A stretch of DNA of 64,000 bases from JAJEBT01 sp965221485 (lineage in GTDB: Bacteria > Pseudomonadota > Alphaproteobacteria > MPNO01 > UBA830), in NCBI GenBank assembly GCA_965221485.1, contig OZ244893.1, positions 1,550,001 through 1,614,000 of the forward strand, given 5' to 3'. Of the stretch, positions 17,124-26,076 are shown piece by piece. The stretch's first letter is position 1. Each line of letters starts with the position of its first letter. The notes under the pieces are model-generated. The model ran no database searches. It was not told the origin of the DNA and saw only the letters and a list, made by a program, of their open reading frames with translations. The translations under genes were made by a program, and so were the position numbers.

Positions 17124-18185
17124 ATGCCAGACGATATCAGGTCACCGGTGGTCAACAGGGAACCGGCACGCCCCGGACAACCCGTCATTGACCCCGCTGT
17201 CTGGACCGGTGATGAGCTCGCTGCGCGTTCCGACTGGATTCACGTATTGTCAGACGATGAGGTTTCGGCGTTGGCTGACGCTGTCGCGCGAGTGAAGACC
17301 AGGATCGGGGACAACATTCAGGGACTGCTCTCGGTCGATCCGACCGAAGTCGATCTGGGCAGTGCTGCCAGGGTCATGGACAGCACATGGCACCAGCTCC
17401 GGGACGGGTGCGGTGTCCAGCTGATACGCGGCATGCCGGTAAACAAGTGGCCACGAATCGACCTTGCGATCGCCTACTGGTTGATGGGAACGCGCCTTGG
17501 CAAACCGCTGTCCAACAACCCTGAGGGAGACATGATTGGCCATGTCACTGACCTGGGGAAGGACTATGACCATCCCAATCACCGCGGTTACCAGACCAGC
17601 GCCCATATGCTCTTTCACACCGACCAGTGCGATATCGTTTCATTGCTCTGTCTGCAGACGGCCATGACCGGGGGCCAATCGAGAATCGTCAGCGCGCCCG
17701 CTGTACACAACGAAATGGTAAGGCGGCGGGCCGACCTCGCTGCTGAACTTGCCGGAAGTTTCTATTGGACACGTCACGAGGAGATCGGACCCGGCCAGAA
17801 ACCATGGTACAGGCTTTCAGTCTTCAACTATTCGGACGGCTACCTGACGACAATCGGAGGTTACAAGCATATCCAGAAGGGCCATGCGCTGCCCGGCGTT
17901 CCTCCATTGACGGAGGCACAGAAGGAAGCTTTCGACCTGCTCTCGGAAATCAACGAAGAGCTCTGTCACGCGATGACATTCGATGTCGGGGATATCCAGA
18001 TTTTGAACAGCTATGTGACCATGCATTCGCGAACGAGCTATGAAGACTGGCCGGAGGCCCACCGGCGCCGTTGCCTCTGGAGACTCTGGTTAAGCAACCT
18101 CGCCGTCCGCCCGCGTCCGGCAGCAGCGAAGCAACGGACAAGCGGTATCGCAACCGGATCGACAAGACCCGGAATTCGACTCTGA
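17124..18185 (+). CDS. TauD/TfdA-family Fe(II)/2-oxoglutarate dioxygenase-like protein
   Basis: 353 residues. The non-haem iron facial triad can be read as His165 and Asp167 (FHTDQCD) and His301 (YVTMHSRTSYEDW), with Arg316-320 (RRRCLWRLWL) for 2-oxoglutarate. The family hydroxylates carbon next to sulfonate, ether, amine or carboxyl groups. N-terminal 85 residues are family-typical (IHVLSDDEVSAL). GGAGGAGAGG precedes ATG by 4 bases; the gene lies 24 bases behind the TrmO-like gene and so is likely cotranscribed. The substrate is unknown; the aspartate dehydrogenase-like and aminotransferase neighbours favour an amino-acid-like compound. Confidence 0.85.
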   Translation: MPDDIRSPVVNREPARPGQPVIDPAVWTGDELAARSDWIHVLSDDEVSALADAVARVKTRIGDNIQGLLSVDPTEVDLGSAARVMDSTWHQLRDGCGVQLIRGMPVNKWPRIDLAIAYWLMGTRLGKPLSNNPEGDMIGHVTDLGKDYDHPNHRGYQTSAHMLFHTDQCDIVSLLCLQTAMTGGQSRIVSAPAVHNEMVRRRADLAAELAGSFYWTRHEEIGPGQKPWYRLSVFNYSDGYLTTIGGYKHIQKGHALPGVPPLTEAQKEAFDLLSEINEELCHAMTFDVGDIQILNSYVTMHSRTSYEDWPEAHRRRCLWRLWLSNLAVRPRPAAAKQRTSGIATGSTRPGIRL

Positions 18186-18491
18186 TCGCAGTATCGAGGA
18201 AGGGCTGGCGGTCTTTCAGTACTGTCGCTGGACCCGAACCGGTCATGGTTTGCGATCGCGGCGTCATGTCCTGTCGCCTGTCCGCGCAGGGCAACCTCGA
18301 TCTGTACCTGTGACATGGGAATTGGGGCACAACCGAACATTGTTGCCACGGTTGCTCCCGCGGCTTCGCTTCCTCAGGCCAGGGAAGAGATCTCTTCGGA
18401 GTTCGTCGAGGCACGGCCACCCTGGTCCGCACGCAGGCAGATGCAGAAACCTGCGGGTTGAACGTTGGATCTGGTTCGGACTGACACCCAA
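18186..18491. other. Convergent gap
   Basis: 306 bases between two convergent genes. No gene, hairpin with T-run, or repeat could be recognised. Confidence 0.4.
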
Positions 18492-19529
18492 TCAGGCGTT
18501 GGAAGCACGAGCGAGCGGTTCCGTTCGATCGGCTGCGAGCATTTCGTCAATAACCCGCCGGGCAAGTTCCACGCCGGCATCTGCGGAGTTATTGAGCATG
18601 CGCTGATTTGGGCGTTGCTCGAAATTGCGCTGTTGACCCGCCAGGATGGAACGATCCTCATTGAAGGTTACGTCGATCGACCGCGCAATGATCTCGTCAG
18701 TCTCCGCATCATCCGGCCTGAAATCACGGGCGAAGCCCCAATATTGATCGACCGTCCTTTCATCGACGGGTGTGAGCATGCTGATCACCCTCGTGTTGAT
18801 GCCCCGGGTCCGGTCCTGTGTTCCAGCGGGATACCCGCCCGCATCAATGATGACTGTGGACGGCGGCTCCAGCCAGATGCGATGCCAGCGGTCGATCCGC
18901 TCGGTGAAGCCGCCGACCTGCCGGTAAAACCTTGAGGGTTCCGTGTCGTTCATCATCCGCGTGACCGTAACGATGTCTCCCTCACGGACCGCCTTCACAG
19001 GTGTCGTGGCAACATCGTCCGTTCCGATCGTCGACTTGTGAACAAAGGTCGTGTGAGACAGGTCAATCAGGTTGTCGACGAGCAAAATCCAGTTGCATTC
19101 ATAACGCATGGTCCCGTTCACCGAGGTCCATTCGGGATGATCAAGCCAGTGAACGTCGGGTATGAGCTCTTCATCGGCTCTTTCTGCACTTCCGGGCCAG
19201 ATCCAGACAAGATTGTGTCTTTCAACAACAGGAAACGCGCGGACCCGGGCCCTCCCCGGTACATTTTTCTGGCCAGGTATTTCGGCACAGGTCCCGTCTC
19301 CCCGAAACGCCATGCCGTGATATCCGCAAACTATTCGCCCGGCTGCAACGGTGCCGAGTGACAGGGGCGCAAACCGGTGCGGGCAGCAGTCTTCAAGCGC
19401 GGCCGGTTGTCGGTTGCGGTTCCGAAACAGGACGATCGCCTCGCCCAGAAGCTTGCGAGAGAGAGGATCATCTTTCAACTCTCCCGACCAGCATGCTGCA
19501 TACCAGGCATTGCGAATGAAATTATCCAT
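18492..19529 (-). CDS. VanA-like Rieske non-haem iron oxygenase, terminal component
   Basis: 345 residues. Rieske cluster ligands: Cys49-x-His51 (CPHRFAPLSLG) and Cys68-x2-His71 (CGYHGMAF). Mononuclear iron region: DNLIDLSHTTFVHKST (His159, His164, bridging Asp152 or Asp156). The family O- or N-dealkylates or hydroxylates aromatic acids, vanillate demethylase being the model. It starts MDNFIRNAWY, with ACAGG six bases upstream; an in-frame extension to 19586 is not family-like. It lies 29 bases behind the acyl-CoA ligase gene, so both are probably one transcript. No VanB-like ferredoxin/flavin reductase is in the window. It is a distant paralog of the gene at 52059. Confidence 0.88.
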   Translation of the reverse strand: MDNFIRNAWYAACWSGELKDDPLSRKLLGEAIVLFRNRNRQPAALEDCCPHRFAPLSLGTVAAGRIVCGYHGMAFRGDGTCAEIPGQKNVPGRARVRAFPVVERHNLVWIWPGSAERADEELIPDVHWLDHPEWTSVNGTMRYECNWILLVDNLIDLSHTTFVHKSTIGTDDVATTPVKAVREGDIVTVTRMMNDTEPSRFYRQVGGFTERIDRWHRIWLEPPSTVIIDAGGYPAGTQDRTRGINTRVISMLTPVDERTVDQYWGFARDFRPDDAETDEIIARSIDVTFNEDRSILAGQQRNFEQRPNQRMLNNSADAGVELARRVIDEMLAADRTEPLARASNA

Positions 19530-19558
19530 GTCAAACCTGTCCATTTTCCGGAATCGCT

Positions 19559-21127
19559 TCAGATCTGCCTGCGCTCGTCGGACCAATAGGGATCGCGCAG
19601 CCGGCGCTTGGCAATCTTTCCCGGTCCTGTCGTTGGCAACGGGCCATCTGCGAATTCTACCGATTTGGGAATCTTGTACCCCGCGATCCGGCCCCGGCAG
19701 TGCCCGATTACCTCTTCTCCCGACAGTTTGTCGAACCCGTTACGTCTGACGACGACGGCATGCACCTGTTCCCCCCAGACAGGGTGCGGAATTCCGATCA
19801 CTGCGACCTCAAGCACACCCGGATGTGTCGAAATCGTATTCTCCACTTCGACAGAATAGACGTTTTCCGCGCCCGTGATGATCATGTCCTTCTTGCGATC
19901 AACAAGATACAGATGCCCTGTGTCATCCAGGTATCCCATATCACCCGTGCGATACCAGCCATTCTGGAGAACTTCGGCTGTCAGATCCGGCTTTTCCCAA
20001 TAGCCCTTCATGATCTTGGGGCCACCAAAAAGGACTTCTCCGACAGTTCCGACAGAACAGTCGGCATCTGATTCATCCACCACCCTGAGATCAATCAGGT
20101 GTGTCGGAGGGCCGCAGGAAGCCGCCCTGGGCACGTTGCCTGCACTGGCAGTCAGGCTGTGATCGCGCGGCGGCAAGCAACAGGCAAGTCCCGACGTTTC
20201 GGTGATGCCATAAGTGTGCAGCAGGAGGTCCGACCGGAAGAATGCCTCTGCCTTTTCGAGAACACCCAATGGCGTCGGTGAGCCGCCATACATGATTTGT
20301 GTCAGGCTGGACAAATCATATCGCGACACGTCCGTATGGTTGGCAATCAGGGCAATGAGGGTTGCCGGAAGCGAGGTAATGGTGACGCGTTCTGTCTGAA
20401 TGAGTTCAAGGATGCGTTCCGGCTGGAACTGCACGCAGACCTGAACGCCTCCAACCATGGGCACAGCCCAGAATGCCACGGCATCAGCCAGATGGAACAT
20501 GGGGGCGGAATGGAGCCACACCGACGAGGGATGAAAGTCCATCGTTCCGACACAATCGAGGCCGCAATAGAACACGTTGGCATTGGTCAGACAGGTTCCC
20601 TTGGGATTTCCCGTAGTGCCGGAGGTGTAATAGATCTGAACGATGTCGTCAGGATCGGGTTCGCGATGCGTGTTCGATTCTGTGGCCTCCCGCAGCAGCG
20701 CCTCGTAATTGTGGATTCCGGCTTCCCGGTTTTCTCCGTCAAGCTGGATCACAAGGTCGAGCGACGAAACCCGGGGCCGCACCTGTTCCAGAATGTCAAG
20801 GAATGCCGTCGACAGCAGAAGAGCGCGGGTGCCCGAATCGTTCAGGATATACTCGACCTCGGGCGCGGCCAGACGCGAATTGAGAGGAAGAAGTATAACC
20901 CCGGCCAGTGCCGCGGCGTAGTAGGTTTCGGCGTAGCGGTGCGTGTTATGGTCCAGGATTGCCACCCGGTCTCCGGAAGCAAGACCGAGGCCACGCAGCG
21001 CGTTTGCAAGCCTGCAAACCCGGGCGCCGAGCTGGCGGTAATTCAATTTAAGATCCCCGTCGACAATAGCAAGCCGGTCAGGGAACTGCTGCACAGCGCG
21101 ATCCAGAAGGCGTGATGTCGGATACAC
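19559..21127 (-). CDS. Acyl-/aryl-CoA synthetase (AMP-forming)
   Basis: 522 residues of the ANL superfamily. Motifs: phosphate loop YYTSGTTGNPKGT, the acyl-site turn YGITETSG, hinge YRTGDMGYLD followed by DRKKDMIITGAENVYSVEVE, and the C-terminal lysine in GPGKIAKRRLRD. It activates a carboxylic acid to an acyl-CoA via acyl-AMP. GTG start at 21127 is supported by GGGAG seven bases upstream. It precedes the Rieske oxygenase, suggesting an aromatic or methoxylated acid handled as free acid and as CoA ester. Chain-length or ring specificity cannot be read. Confidence 0.88.
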   Translation of the reverse strand: MYPTSRLLDRAVQQFPDRLAIVDGDLKLNYRQLGARVCRLANALRGLGLASGDRVAILDHNTHRYAETYYAAALAGVILLPLNSRLAAPEVEYILNDSGTRALLLSTAFLDILEQVRPRVSSLDLVIQLDGENREAGIHNYEALLREATESNTHREPDPDDIVQIYYTSGTTGNPKGTCLTNANVFYCGLDCVGTMDFHPSSVWLHSAPMFHLADAVAFWAVPMVGGVQVCVQFQPERILELIQTERVTITSLPATLIALIANHTDVSRYDLSSLTQIMYGGSPTPLGVLEKAEAFFRSDLLLHTYGITETSGLACCLPPRDHSLTASAGNVPRAASCGPPTHLIDLRVVDESDADCSVGTVGEVLFGGPKIMKGYWEKPDLTAEVLQNGWYRTGDMGYLDDTGHLYLVDRKKDMIITGAENVYSVEVENTISTHPGVLEVAVIGIPHPVWGEQVHAVVVRRNGFDKLSGEEVIGHCRGRIAGYKIPKSVEFADGPLPTTGPGKIAKRRLRDPYWSDERRQI

Positions 21128-21436
21128 CTGGTAACTCCCTATCCTGTTTGTAGTCAGCTTGCAGCGATTGCCAGATCAAATCAACGGATGCTGCCACGAT
21201 CGTGCCCACAACCGTTTCGTCTCGCGCGACCACCTGGTTCCGTTAACGATTTTAGTCCATAACCGACCTCAAAACCGAGCCGACGCGGCGCAGGCGAGGT
21301 CTCGACAACGGAAGCAGCCCCGCCTCCTGACATCTAAGATGCGATTTACAAGTTGCGCCAATGGTATGCCAAACCGTCAAGTCGATCTGTATCGGAAATA
21401 AAAGTGCCTGAAAACATGTTTTTTTTAGGGTTCCTT
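21128..21436. other. Boundary region left of the mobile island
   Basis: 309 bases upstream of the ligase with no recognisable gene. It should contain the ligase promoter (minus strand). AT content rises towards 21420, marking the island edge. Confidence 0.4.
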
Positions 21437-21486
21437 TGGTTGCAGGGGCAGGGTTTGAGCTTGCGACCTTGAGGCTATGAACCGGA
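21437..21486 (-). other. Degenerate initiator-tRNA 3' half (left attachment-like site)
   Basis: Read on the minus strand this sequence ends in CCA and follows the T-arm and anticodon-stem order of alphaproteobacterial tRNA-fMet: TGCGACCTT, GGGGCAGG, and CTATGAACC in the CAT-anticodon position (read here in plus-strand complement). The 5' half is missing and several pairs are broken, so it is not a working tRNA. A second degenerate copy in the same orientation lies at 29083. The pair brackets the mobile region like attL and attR. Confidence 0.6.
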
Positions 21487-21543
21487 CACTTGCATTTCTA
21501 CGGGATTTCTGACAGAAGAGAAAAGAACGCGCTCGAGTCCAAT

Positions 21544-21591
21544 AAATTTATAGTTAGTGATGGCTGAAAGGCCTTCACTAACTATAAATTT
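21544..21591. promoter_or_regulatory. 17-bp inverted repeat upstream of the DUF4145 gene
   Basis: AAATTTATAGTTAGTGA (21544-21560) and its exact reverse complement (21575-21591) are separated by 14 bases. The hairpin lies 54 bases before the DUF4145 start. It could be an operator, a terminator shielding the gene from read-through, or an end of a small mobile element. Confidence 0.6.
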
Positions 21592-21644
21592 TGTCAGCCA
21601 ATGATTTTTTATCCACGGTTGTCATTCAATTGAATATTTCAAGA

Positions 21645-22424
21645 ATGAAAATTATTACTTCATCCGTAGGCAACACTGCCTTCAACTGCCCACACTGCGA
21701 AGTGTTGACAACTCAGACGTGGTACTCATTGCGAGCATCTGAGCTCGATCGGGATTCACCGCTCCCGTTATTATTTGGACCGGGGTACCATACGCGACCC
21801 CAATTCGATGATGTGGAAGATTTAGATGAAAAACAGAGGCTCCATGATATGTTCGATAGAGTTGTCGCCGGACGGCCAACTCTTGATTATACAGACCAGT
21901 TCAATAGATATGGTATAGGCGTTTTCAACCTTTTTGTATCCAAGTGCTTCAATTGCGATGAGTGTTCTATATGGATCCATGACAATCTAGTTTACCCTCG
22001 AATGGGAAAAGTGCCTCTTGCAAATATCGATCTTTCTGATGATATACGTAATGATTACAATGAAGCGGGTAGCATTCTTGACCTTTCACCCAGAGGGGCT
22101 GCCGCATTACTCAGGTTGGCAATTCAGAAATTGTGCAAAGAATTAGGAAAATCCGGAGAGAATCTCAATGAGGATATAGGAGAGTTGGTATCAGACGGGC
22201 TTGCAACAAAAGTCCAAATGTCACTAGATATAGTGCGAGTGATTGGTAACAATGCAGTTCACCCGGGAAAATTAGATTTTGATGACCGATCGACCGCACT
22301 GTCATTGTTTACACTACTGAATCTAATCGCAGATCAAATGATCTCGCAGCCTAGAAGCGTGGAAGAAGCGTATAATAATCTTCCGCCTGAGGCCCTAAAT
22401 TCCATTAAAAGGCGAGATGAATAG
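21645..22424 (+). CDS. DUF4145 domain protein, AT-rich accessory gene
   Basis: About 259 residues. The N-terminal part has a Cys pair in FNCPHCEVL near residue 13 and a second in KCFNCDECS near residue 104, a probable zinc ribbon. The C-terminal half is the DUF4145 helix bundle (PRGAAALLRLAIQKLCKELG, then VIGNNAVHPGK). DUF4145 occurs alone or fused to nucleases in defence islands and is related to HEPN-like folds; here there is no RxxxxH motif clearly visible. Base composition is far richer in A+T than the flanks, with ATA, AGA and TTA codons, so it was acquired horizontally. ATG at 21645 is chosen; a TTG at 21591 would overlap the upstream hairpin. Confidence 0.78.
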   Translation: MKIITSSVGNTAFNCPHCEVLTTQTWYSLRASELDRDSPLPLLFGPGYHTRPQFDDVEDLDEKQRLHDMFDRVVAGRPTLDYTDQFNRYGIGVFNLFVSKCFNCDECSIWIHDNLVYPRMGKVPLANIDLSDDIRNDYNEAGSILDLSPRGAAALLRLAIQKLCKELGKSGENLNEDIGELVSDGLATKVQMSLDIVRVIGNNAVHPGKLDFDDRSTALSLFTLLNLIADQMISQPRSVEEAYNNLPPEALNSIKRRDE

Positions 22425-22739
22425 GTAACAGGGTTGGTACACGGAATCTTCTGCACCCTGTCGAGGCTGCGGAAGACCCCGTCTACATTCCTGTCCTGCT
22501 TGTAACCGACCACTTCCACCAGCGTTCCTTCGGAAAGATACGCGCTGGTTCTGCGGTCCCTCCGAGAGTGCTGGAAGTCGCGGGCGTCAATTACCGTCTA
22601 ATACCATTTCCCAAAATTTTTGCATGTTACCAAGCCTCGGAGTGGTGTGATTACGGAGTGATGACAGCCCATTCCCGAGTGGTAATGAACCGGATTCTTT
22701 CCGGTTCGGAGTCGATACGGTTCCACGCTTCTGCAAGTG
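22425..22739 (-). other. Possible gene remnant between DUF4145 and repeat copy A
   Basis: On the minus strand, roughly 22596 to 22440 reads TVIDARDFQHSRRDRR then AYLSEGTLVEVVGYK and DGVFRSLDRVQ, which looks protein-like but has no start and no family I recognise. It may be the tail of a gene cut by the insertion of repeat copy A. No other feature is seen here. Confidence 0.25.
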
Positions 22740-22996
22740 TGTTGTCTGTCACTTTATAAGTTCGTGAACATTCCGGACTATTTCGTGCGATCTGGTTGGG
22801 GATTTCCCGGATTGCTCCGATCGTTTTCCGATCGTCTTGTGTAAAAGGAGCGGTCCCGGGTTTTGAGTTGGGATCTGGTACCAGAAGTCTCCGGAACCTG
22901 GAGTCCGTCTGCGTTGGTCCGGTGTCTGCGCTTGAGGGCACCAATCCCTGTCTCATCCTGATTGTCGCGGAATCTCATCTTGATTGTCGCGCTGCA
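22740..22996 (+). repeat. 257-bp repeat, copy A
   Basis: One of three near-identical copies; it begins TGTTGTCTGTCACTTTATAAG and ends TGTCGCGCTGCA. The inner end carries two tandem units of about 22 bases (TCATCxTGATTGTCGCG). Sequence outside both edges is unrelated among the copies, so the edges are real. The outer end matches a terminal inverted repeat of the 518-bp element at 28395, so this is a solo end of the same insertion-sequence type; TG...CA borders with multiple inner repeats recall IS21-family ends (inference). Confidence 0.75.
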
Positions 22997-22999
22997 CCC

Positions 23000-23257
23000 A
23001 TGGACCGGCGCAACTGGATGTTTTGCTGGACAGAGTTGGGAGCCACCCATATCGGGATCATCCAGAGCCTGATCACGACCTGCCGCCTGCACGGCGTCGA
23101 TCCCTACCAGTATCTGGTGGATGTTCTGCAGCGGGTGGCGAGCCACCCGGCCACAGAAGTGGCGGAGTTGACGCCGCGGCTGTGGAAGGACCGGTTTGCC
23201 GCCGATCCCATGACGTCCGACCTCGGCAAGGGCGACGTGACCCCGGCCAGCAGCTGA
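23000..23257 (+). pseudogene. IS66-family transposase C-terminal remnant
   Basis: About 85 residues match the end of IS66 TnpC-type transposases: RNWMFCWTELGATHIGIIQ, then CRLHGVDPYQYLVDVLQRVASHP. The DDE catalytic core is absent. The reading frame is fused in frame to repeat copy A just upstream, showing that one mobile element landed beside or within another. Not functional. Confidence 0.7.
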
Positions 23258-23379
23258 CCACCCCCGTTCTTCACATCCCCGGCTGGCCTGAATCAGTCAG
23301 CCAACCAACGTCTCAAAATGACCGGTTACGATTGGGGAAACATAAGGCGCGCGCATTTCGCCATCCGCTTGCCCATGCC

Positions 23380-23433
23380 CGACGTGTCGATGTATTGTCC
23401 CCACATCGACACGTCGGCGTGAGGTGTCGATGT
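23380..23433. promoter_or_regulatory. Operator repeats upstream of fic
   Basis: GTGTCGATGT occurs three times: at 23384-23393 (plus), 23403-23412 (minus) and 23424-23433 (plus). The first two form a perfect 14-bp inverted repeat (23380-23393 / 23403-23416) with a 9-base spacer. The array lies 48-100 bases before the fic start. The C-terminal winged helix of the Fic protein is a plausible binder. Confidence 0.65.
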
Positions 23434-23480
23434 GATCGACATGTTCGGAGAACGTGTCAACGGGAGCAAGGTACATCGAC

Positions 23481-24563
23481 ATGGCGTTCAATCCCAACCG
23501 CCCCTTCAATGAACTGCCAGACCTGCCGCCGGCTTCGGAAACCGAGACAAGGGCCGTTCTTCGCAGTTGCATTGCCGCGCGTGCGGCGCTGGCGGAACTC
23601 CGCGTCTCCGGAGACCTCATCCCCAACCAGGCGATGCTGATCAATTCGATTCCCCTTCTCGAAGCACAGGCGAGTTCCGAAATCGAGAACATCGTCACGA
23701 CGGCGGATCGGCTTTTCCGCTACGCCAACGATGCGTCAGGTCGGGCCGACCCCGCCACCAGGGAAGCGCTCCGCTACCGCACCGCGTTGCGCCAAGGTTT
23801 CGAGATGCTGAACCGACGGCCGGTTTCCATCGCAATCGCGGTCGAAGTCTGCCGAACGATCAAGGGTGCGGAACTGGACATTCGCAACACGCCGGGAACG
23901 GCTCTGGTGAACGATACAACGGGCGAGGTGATCTACACGCCACCGGAGGGCGAGGAGGTTCTCCGGAGCAAGCTGGCCAACTGGGAGCGCTACATTCACG
24001 AGACAGAGGAAATCGACCCGCTGATCCGCCTTGCGGTCATGCACTATCAGTTCGAGGCGATCCATCCGTTCATCGACGGAAATGGCCGGACCGGACGCGT
24101 GCTGAACCTGCTTTACCTGATCGACAAGGGCCTGCTAAACATTCCCGTCCTCTATCTCAGCCGGCACATCATTCGTAACAGGGCGCTCTACTACCAGTAC
24201 CTGCTCGAGGTGACGGCCCGACAGGGCTGGGAGCAGTGGATACTGTTCATTCTGGAGGCCGTCAGAACGACGGCGGAATGGACGACGGCGAAAATCCGCG
24301 CGATCCGGGAGCTTCTCGACGAGACGGGGGCCGCGCTCCGAGAGAGGATGCCGAGAATCTACTCCCGGGAACTGGCGGAACTGATCTTCGTGCATCCCTA
24401 CTGCCGGATTGCTGACGTGGTCAACGCGAATATCGCCAAGCGCCAGACGGCCGCTGTCTACCTCAAGGCTCTCGCAGCCGAAGGCCTGCTTGAGGAGTTC
24501 AAGGTGGGGCGCGAGAACCTCTACCTGAACCCGCCGCTCCTGGAGCTTCTGGCCGAGCGCTAG
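23481..24563 (+). CDS. fic: Fic-family AMPylating protein with C-terminal winged helix
   Basis: 360 residues. The complete Fic loop HPFIDGNGRTGR sits at about 195-206, with all residues needed for nucleotide transfer. The N terminus holds the inhibitory helix motif SSEIEN at about 65-70, as in class II Fic proteins that self-restrain through Glu. The last 60 residues (IADVVNANIAKRQTAAVYLKAL, then EGLLEEFKVGRENLY) form a winged helix typical of this Fic group. It transfers AMP to hydroxyls on target proteins; targets are unknown. AAGG lies about ten bases before ATG; a GTG nine codons upstream is less likely. It seems intact inside an otherwise decayed island and may be autoregulated by upstream repeats. 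Confidence 0.9.
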   Translation: MAFNPNRPFNELPDLPPASETETRAVLRSCIAARAALAELRVSGDLIPNQAMLINSIPLLEAQASSEIENIVTTADRLFRYANDASGRADPATREALRYRTALRQGFEMLNRRPVSIAIAVEVCRTIKGAELDIRNTPGTALVNDTTGEVIYTPPEGEEVLRSKLANWERYIHETEEIDPLIRLAVMHYQFEAIHPFIDGNGRTGRVLNLLYLIDKGLLNIPVLYLSRHIIRNRALYYQYLLEVTARQGWEQWILFILEAVRTTAEWTTAKIRAIRELLDETGAALRERMPRIYSRELAELIFVHPYCRIADVVNANIAKRQTAAVYLKALAAEGLLEEFKVGRENLYLNPPLLELLAER

Positions 24564-25371
24564 TGACGATGCGCAACGGGCCAGCAGCGGGACAGACGAT
24601 AAGCAGTCTCGCCGAGAGGACCATGAAGCACATGCGGGCGCACTGACGCCCGCGTTGGGAATCACTGCCCCGGGATTTTCTCGACCTCGGTAGCCGCCAA
24701 TCTGTGCATCAGCCCCTCTGGTATCTTGTCAGAGCCGCGAAGCTACGACAGACCGGTCGCGGTCTCTACGAGCTGGCTCGCATCAGCGCTGTGTAGATAC
24801 TTTGTTCGAACGGACCGGCTGTGACTACCGGTTCGGCCGCAGGGGAAGGCTTTTCCTTCGCAGCCCCTTCCAGTTCGCGATCTGAAAACTTCCAATCAGC
24901 GATTCATCCACTCCACTCAAGTGGTATGGATAGTCTTGATTGTCAGCGATACTGATGCGGAAATTTCGAACGGCTTGTAGAGCATCGCGCGACACCACAT
25001 CACTGAAATGCCTGCATTCACTGCCTCAATCGAGAACATCCACGACCTCAGTACCCCGCTTAACGACAACGCACCTTACATGCTCACGGATGTCCGGCAC
25101 CGATCAGACCTATGTTCGTCACGCACGCGAGGGCCCGGCACCCGCAACTCATCGTACATCCTCGAGCTTCTCGCCCGGTTCATGTCATGTCCATGGACGC
25201 CGCCGGGTTCGCCACTGTCCAAATTCGGCCCGCCCGTCAGGATCCACCCCACCGCGATGGGCGGCAGTTCGCTTCTGCTCATGCGATCGCTCTCTCTGCA
25301 ATGTAGTCCCTGTCGAATCCGAATTCTACAACCCCGCCGTCGCATGGCGCTCCGCCACTGGCGGCGACGGC
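24564..25371. other. Island filler without recognisable genes
   Basis: About 800 bases between fic and the S24 fragment. Several frames stay open because of high GC, but none resembles a known family or has a ribosome site with sensible codon use. I see no repeats or hairpins here. Confidence 0.4.
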
Positions 25372-25737
25372 TCACACCTTCTTGACCGTCCAGACCACCT
25401 TGCCGACCACATGCACCTCCTGGGCGAGGCAGGTGTAGTCCTCATAATCCAGGTTGGCTGACTTGAGCCGCAGCCTAGTGGGCTCCCCGTCGCCAAGCAC
25501 CGGCTCGACACGCTTGACCACCAGTCCTGTGCCGTCCCACAGCACGAAAATCTCTCCGAGCGCGGGGACGCGCCGGCCGATGTCGACCAGGAGCCGGTCG
25601 CGCTCGAAGAGCTCGGGCTCCATCGAGTCGCCGCGCACGCGGAGCACCCGGATGGCGCCGGGGCTGGCGTCGCCCTGTTGGCGGATCATCGCTTCGGGCG
25701 GGAACCAGCACGCCTTCTCGGCCACGAACTCACCGGC
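25372..25737 (-). pseudogene. LexA/S24-type repressor C-terminal fragment
   Basis: About 120 residues match the self-cleaving serine peptidase domain of phage and LexA-like repressors: catalytic Ser in RVRGDSMEPELFERDRLLV, followed by lysine in GTGLVVKRVEP, then ANLDYEDYTC and VVGKVVWTVKKV to the stop. The N-terminal HTH and cleavage-site region are gone; upstream of about 25737 the same frame continues only as the antisense of another gene fragment. The peptidase residues are intact but there is no start, so it is a remnant of a prophage or integrative element. Confidence 0.7.
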
Positions 25738-26035
25738 GATCGCACCCGGGCTCGACGAAATCGAACTCCAGCTCGCCGAGACCGGGGCCGGACCAGCCCT
25801 GCAGATGATGGAACCGGCACCAGACCACCCCGAGCCCGAAACCGCTGCCCGGCGCATCCTCGCCGTCATCGCACAGGCAACACGGCCGCTGTCGCAGCGC
25901 GAAATCCGCCAGAAGGCCGCCACCCGGCCGGCCACCGTCACCGACACCCTGCACCGCCTCATCGGCGAGGGACGCATCGAGGCCGTCCCCGGAGGCGGAT
26001 ACCGACTGGCCACAGCAGCACAGGCGGAAGGATGA
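25736..26035 (+). pseudogene. C-terminal fragment of an element-encoded AAA/primase-type protein
   Basis: About 98 residues without a start: LDEIELQLAETGAG, then RRILAVIAQATRPLSQREIRQ, and RPATVTDTLHRLIGEGRIEA leading to GGYRLA. This is a winged helix like those at the C terminus of RepA/RecA-type ATPases and primase-helicases of prophages and integrative elements. It abuts head-to-head with the truncated S24 gene at about 25736, so both were cut at one recombination joint. The specific parent family is uncertain. Confidence 0.5.
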
Positions 26036-26076
26036 CGGAAACGGGCCCAGCATCTCCCGATAGCCGCTCAACCGCC

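Noticed and set aside
22796..23257. Single fused gene spanning repeat copy A and the IS66 tail
   Set aside because: The in-frame join is accidental: copies B and C carry the same repeat frame followed by unrelated sequence.
23380..23433. CRISPR array
   Set aside because: Three 10-base repeats in mixed orientation with short unequal spacing and no cas genes; an operator array fits better.
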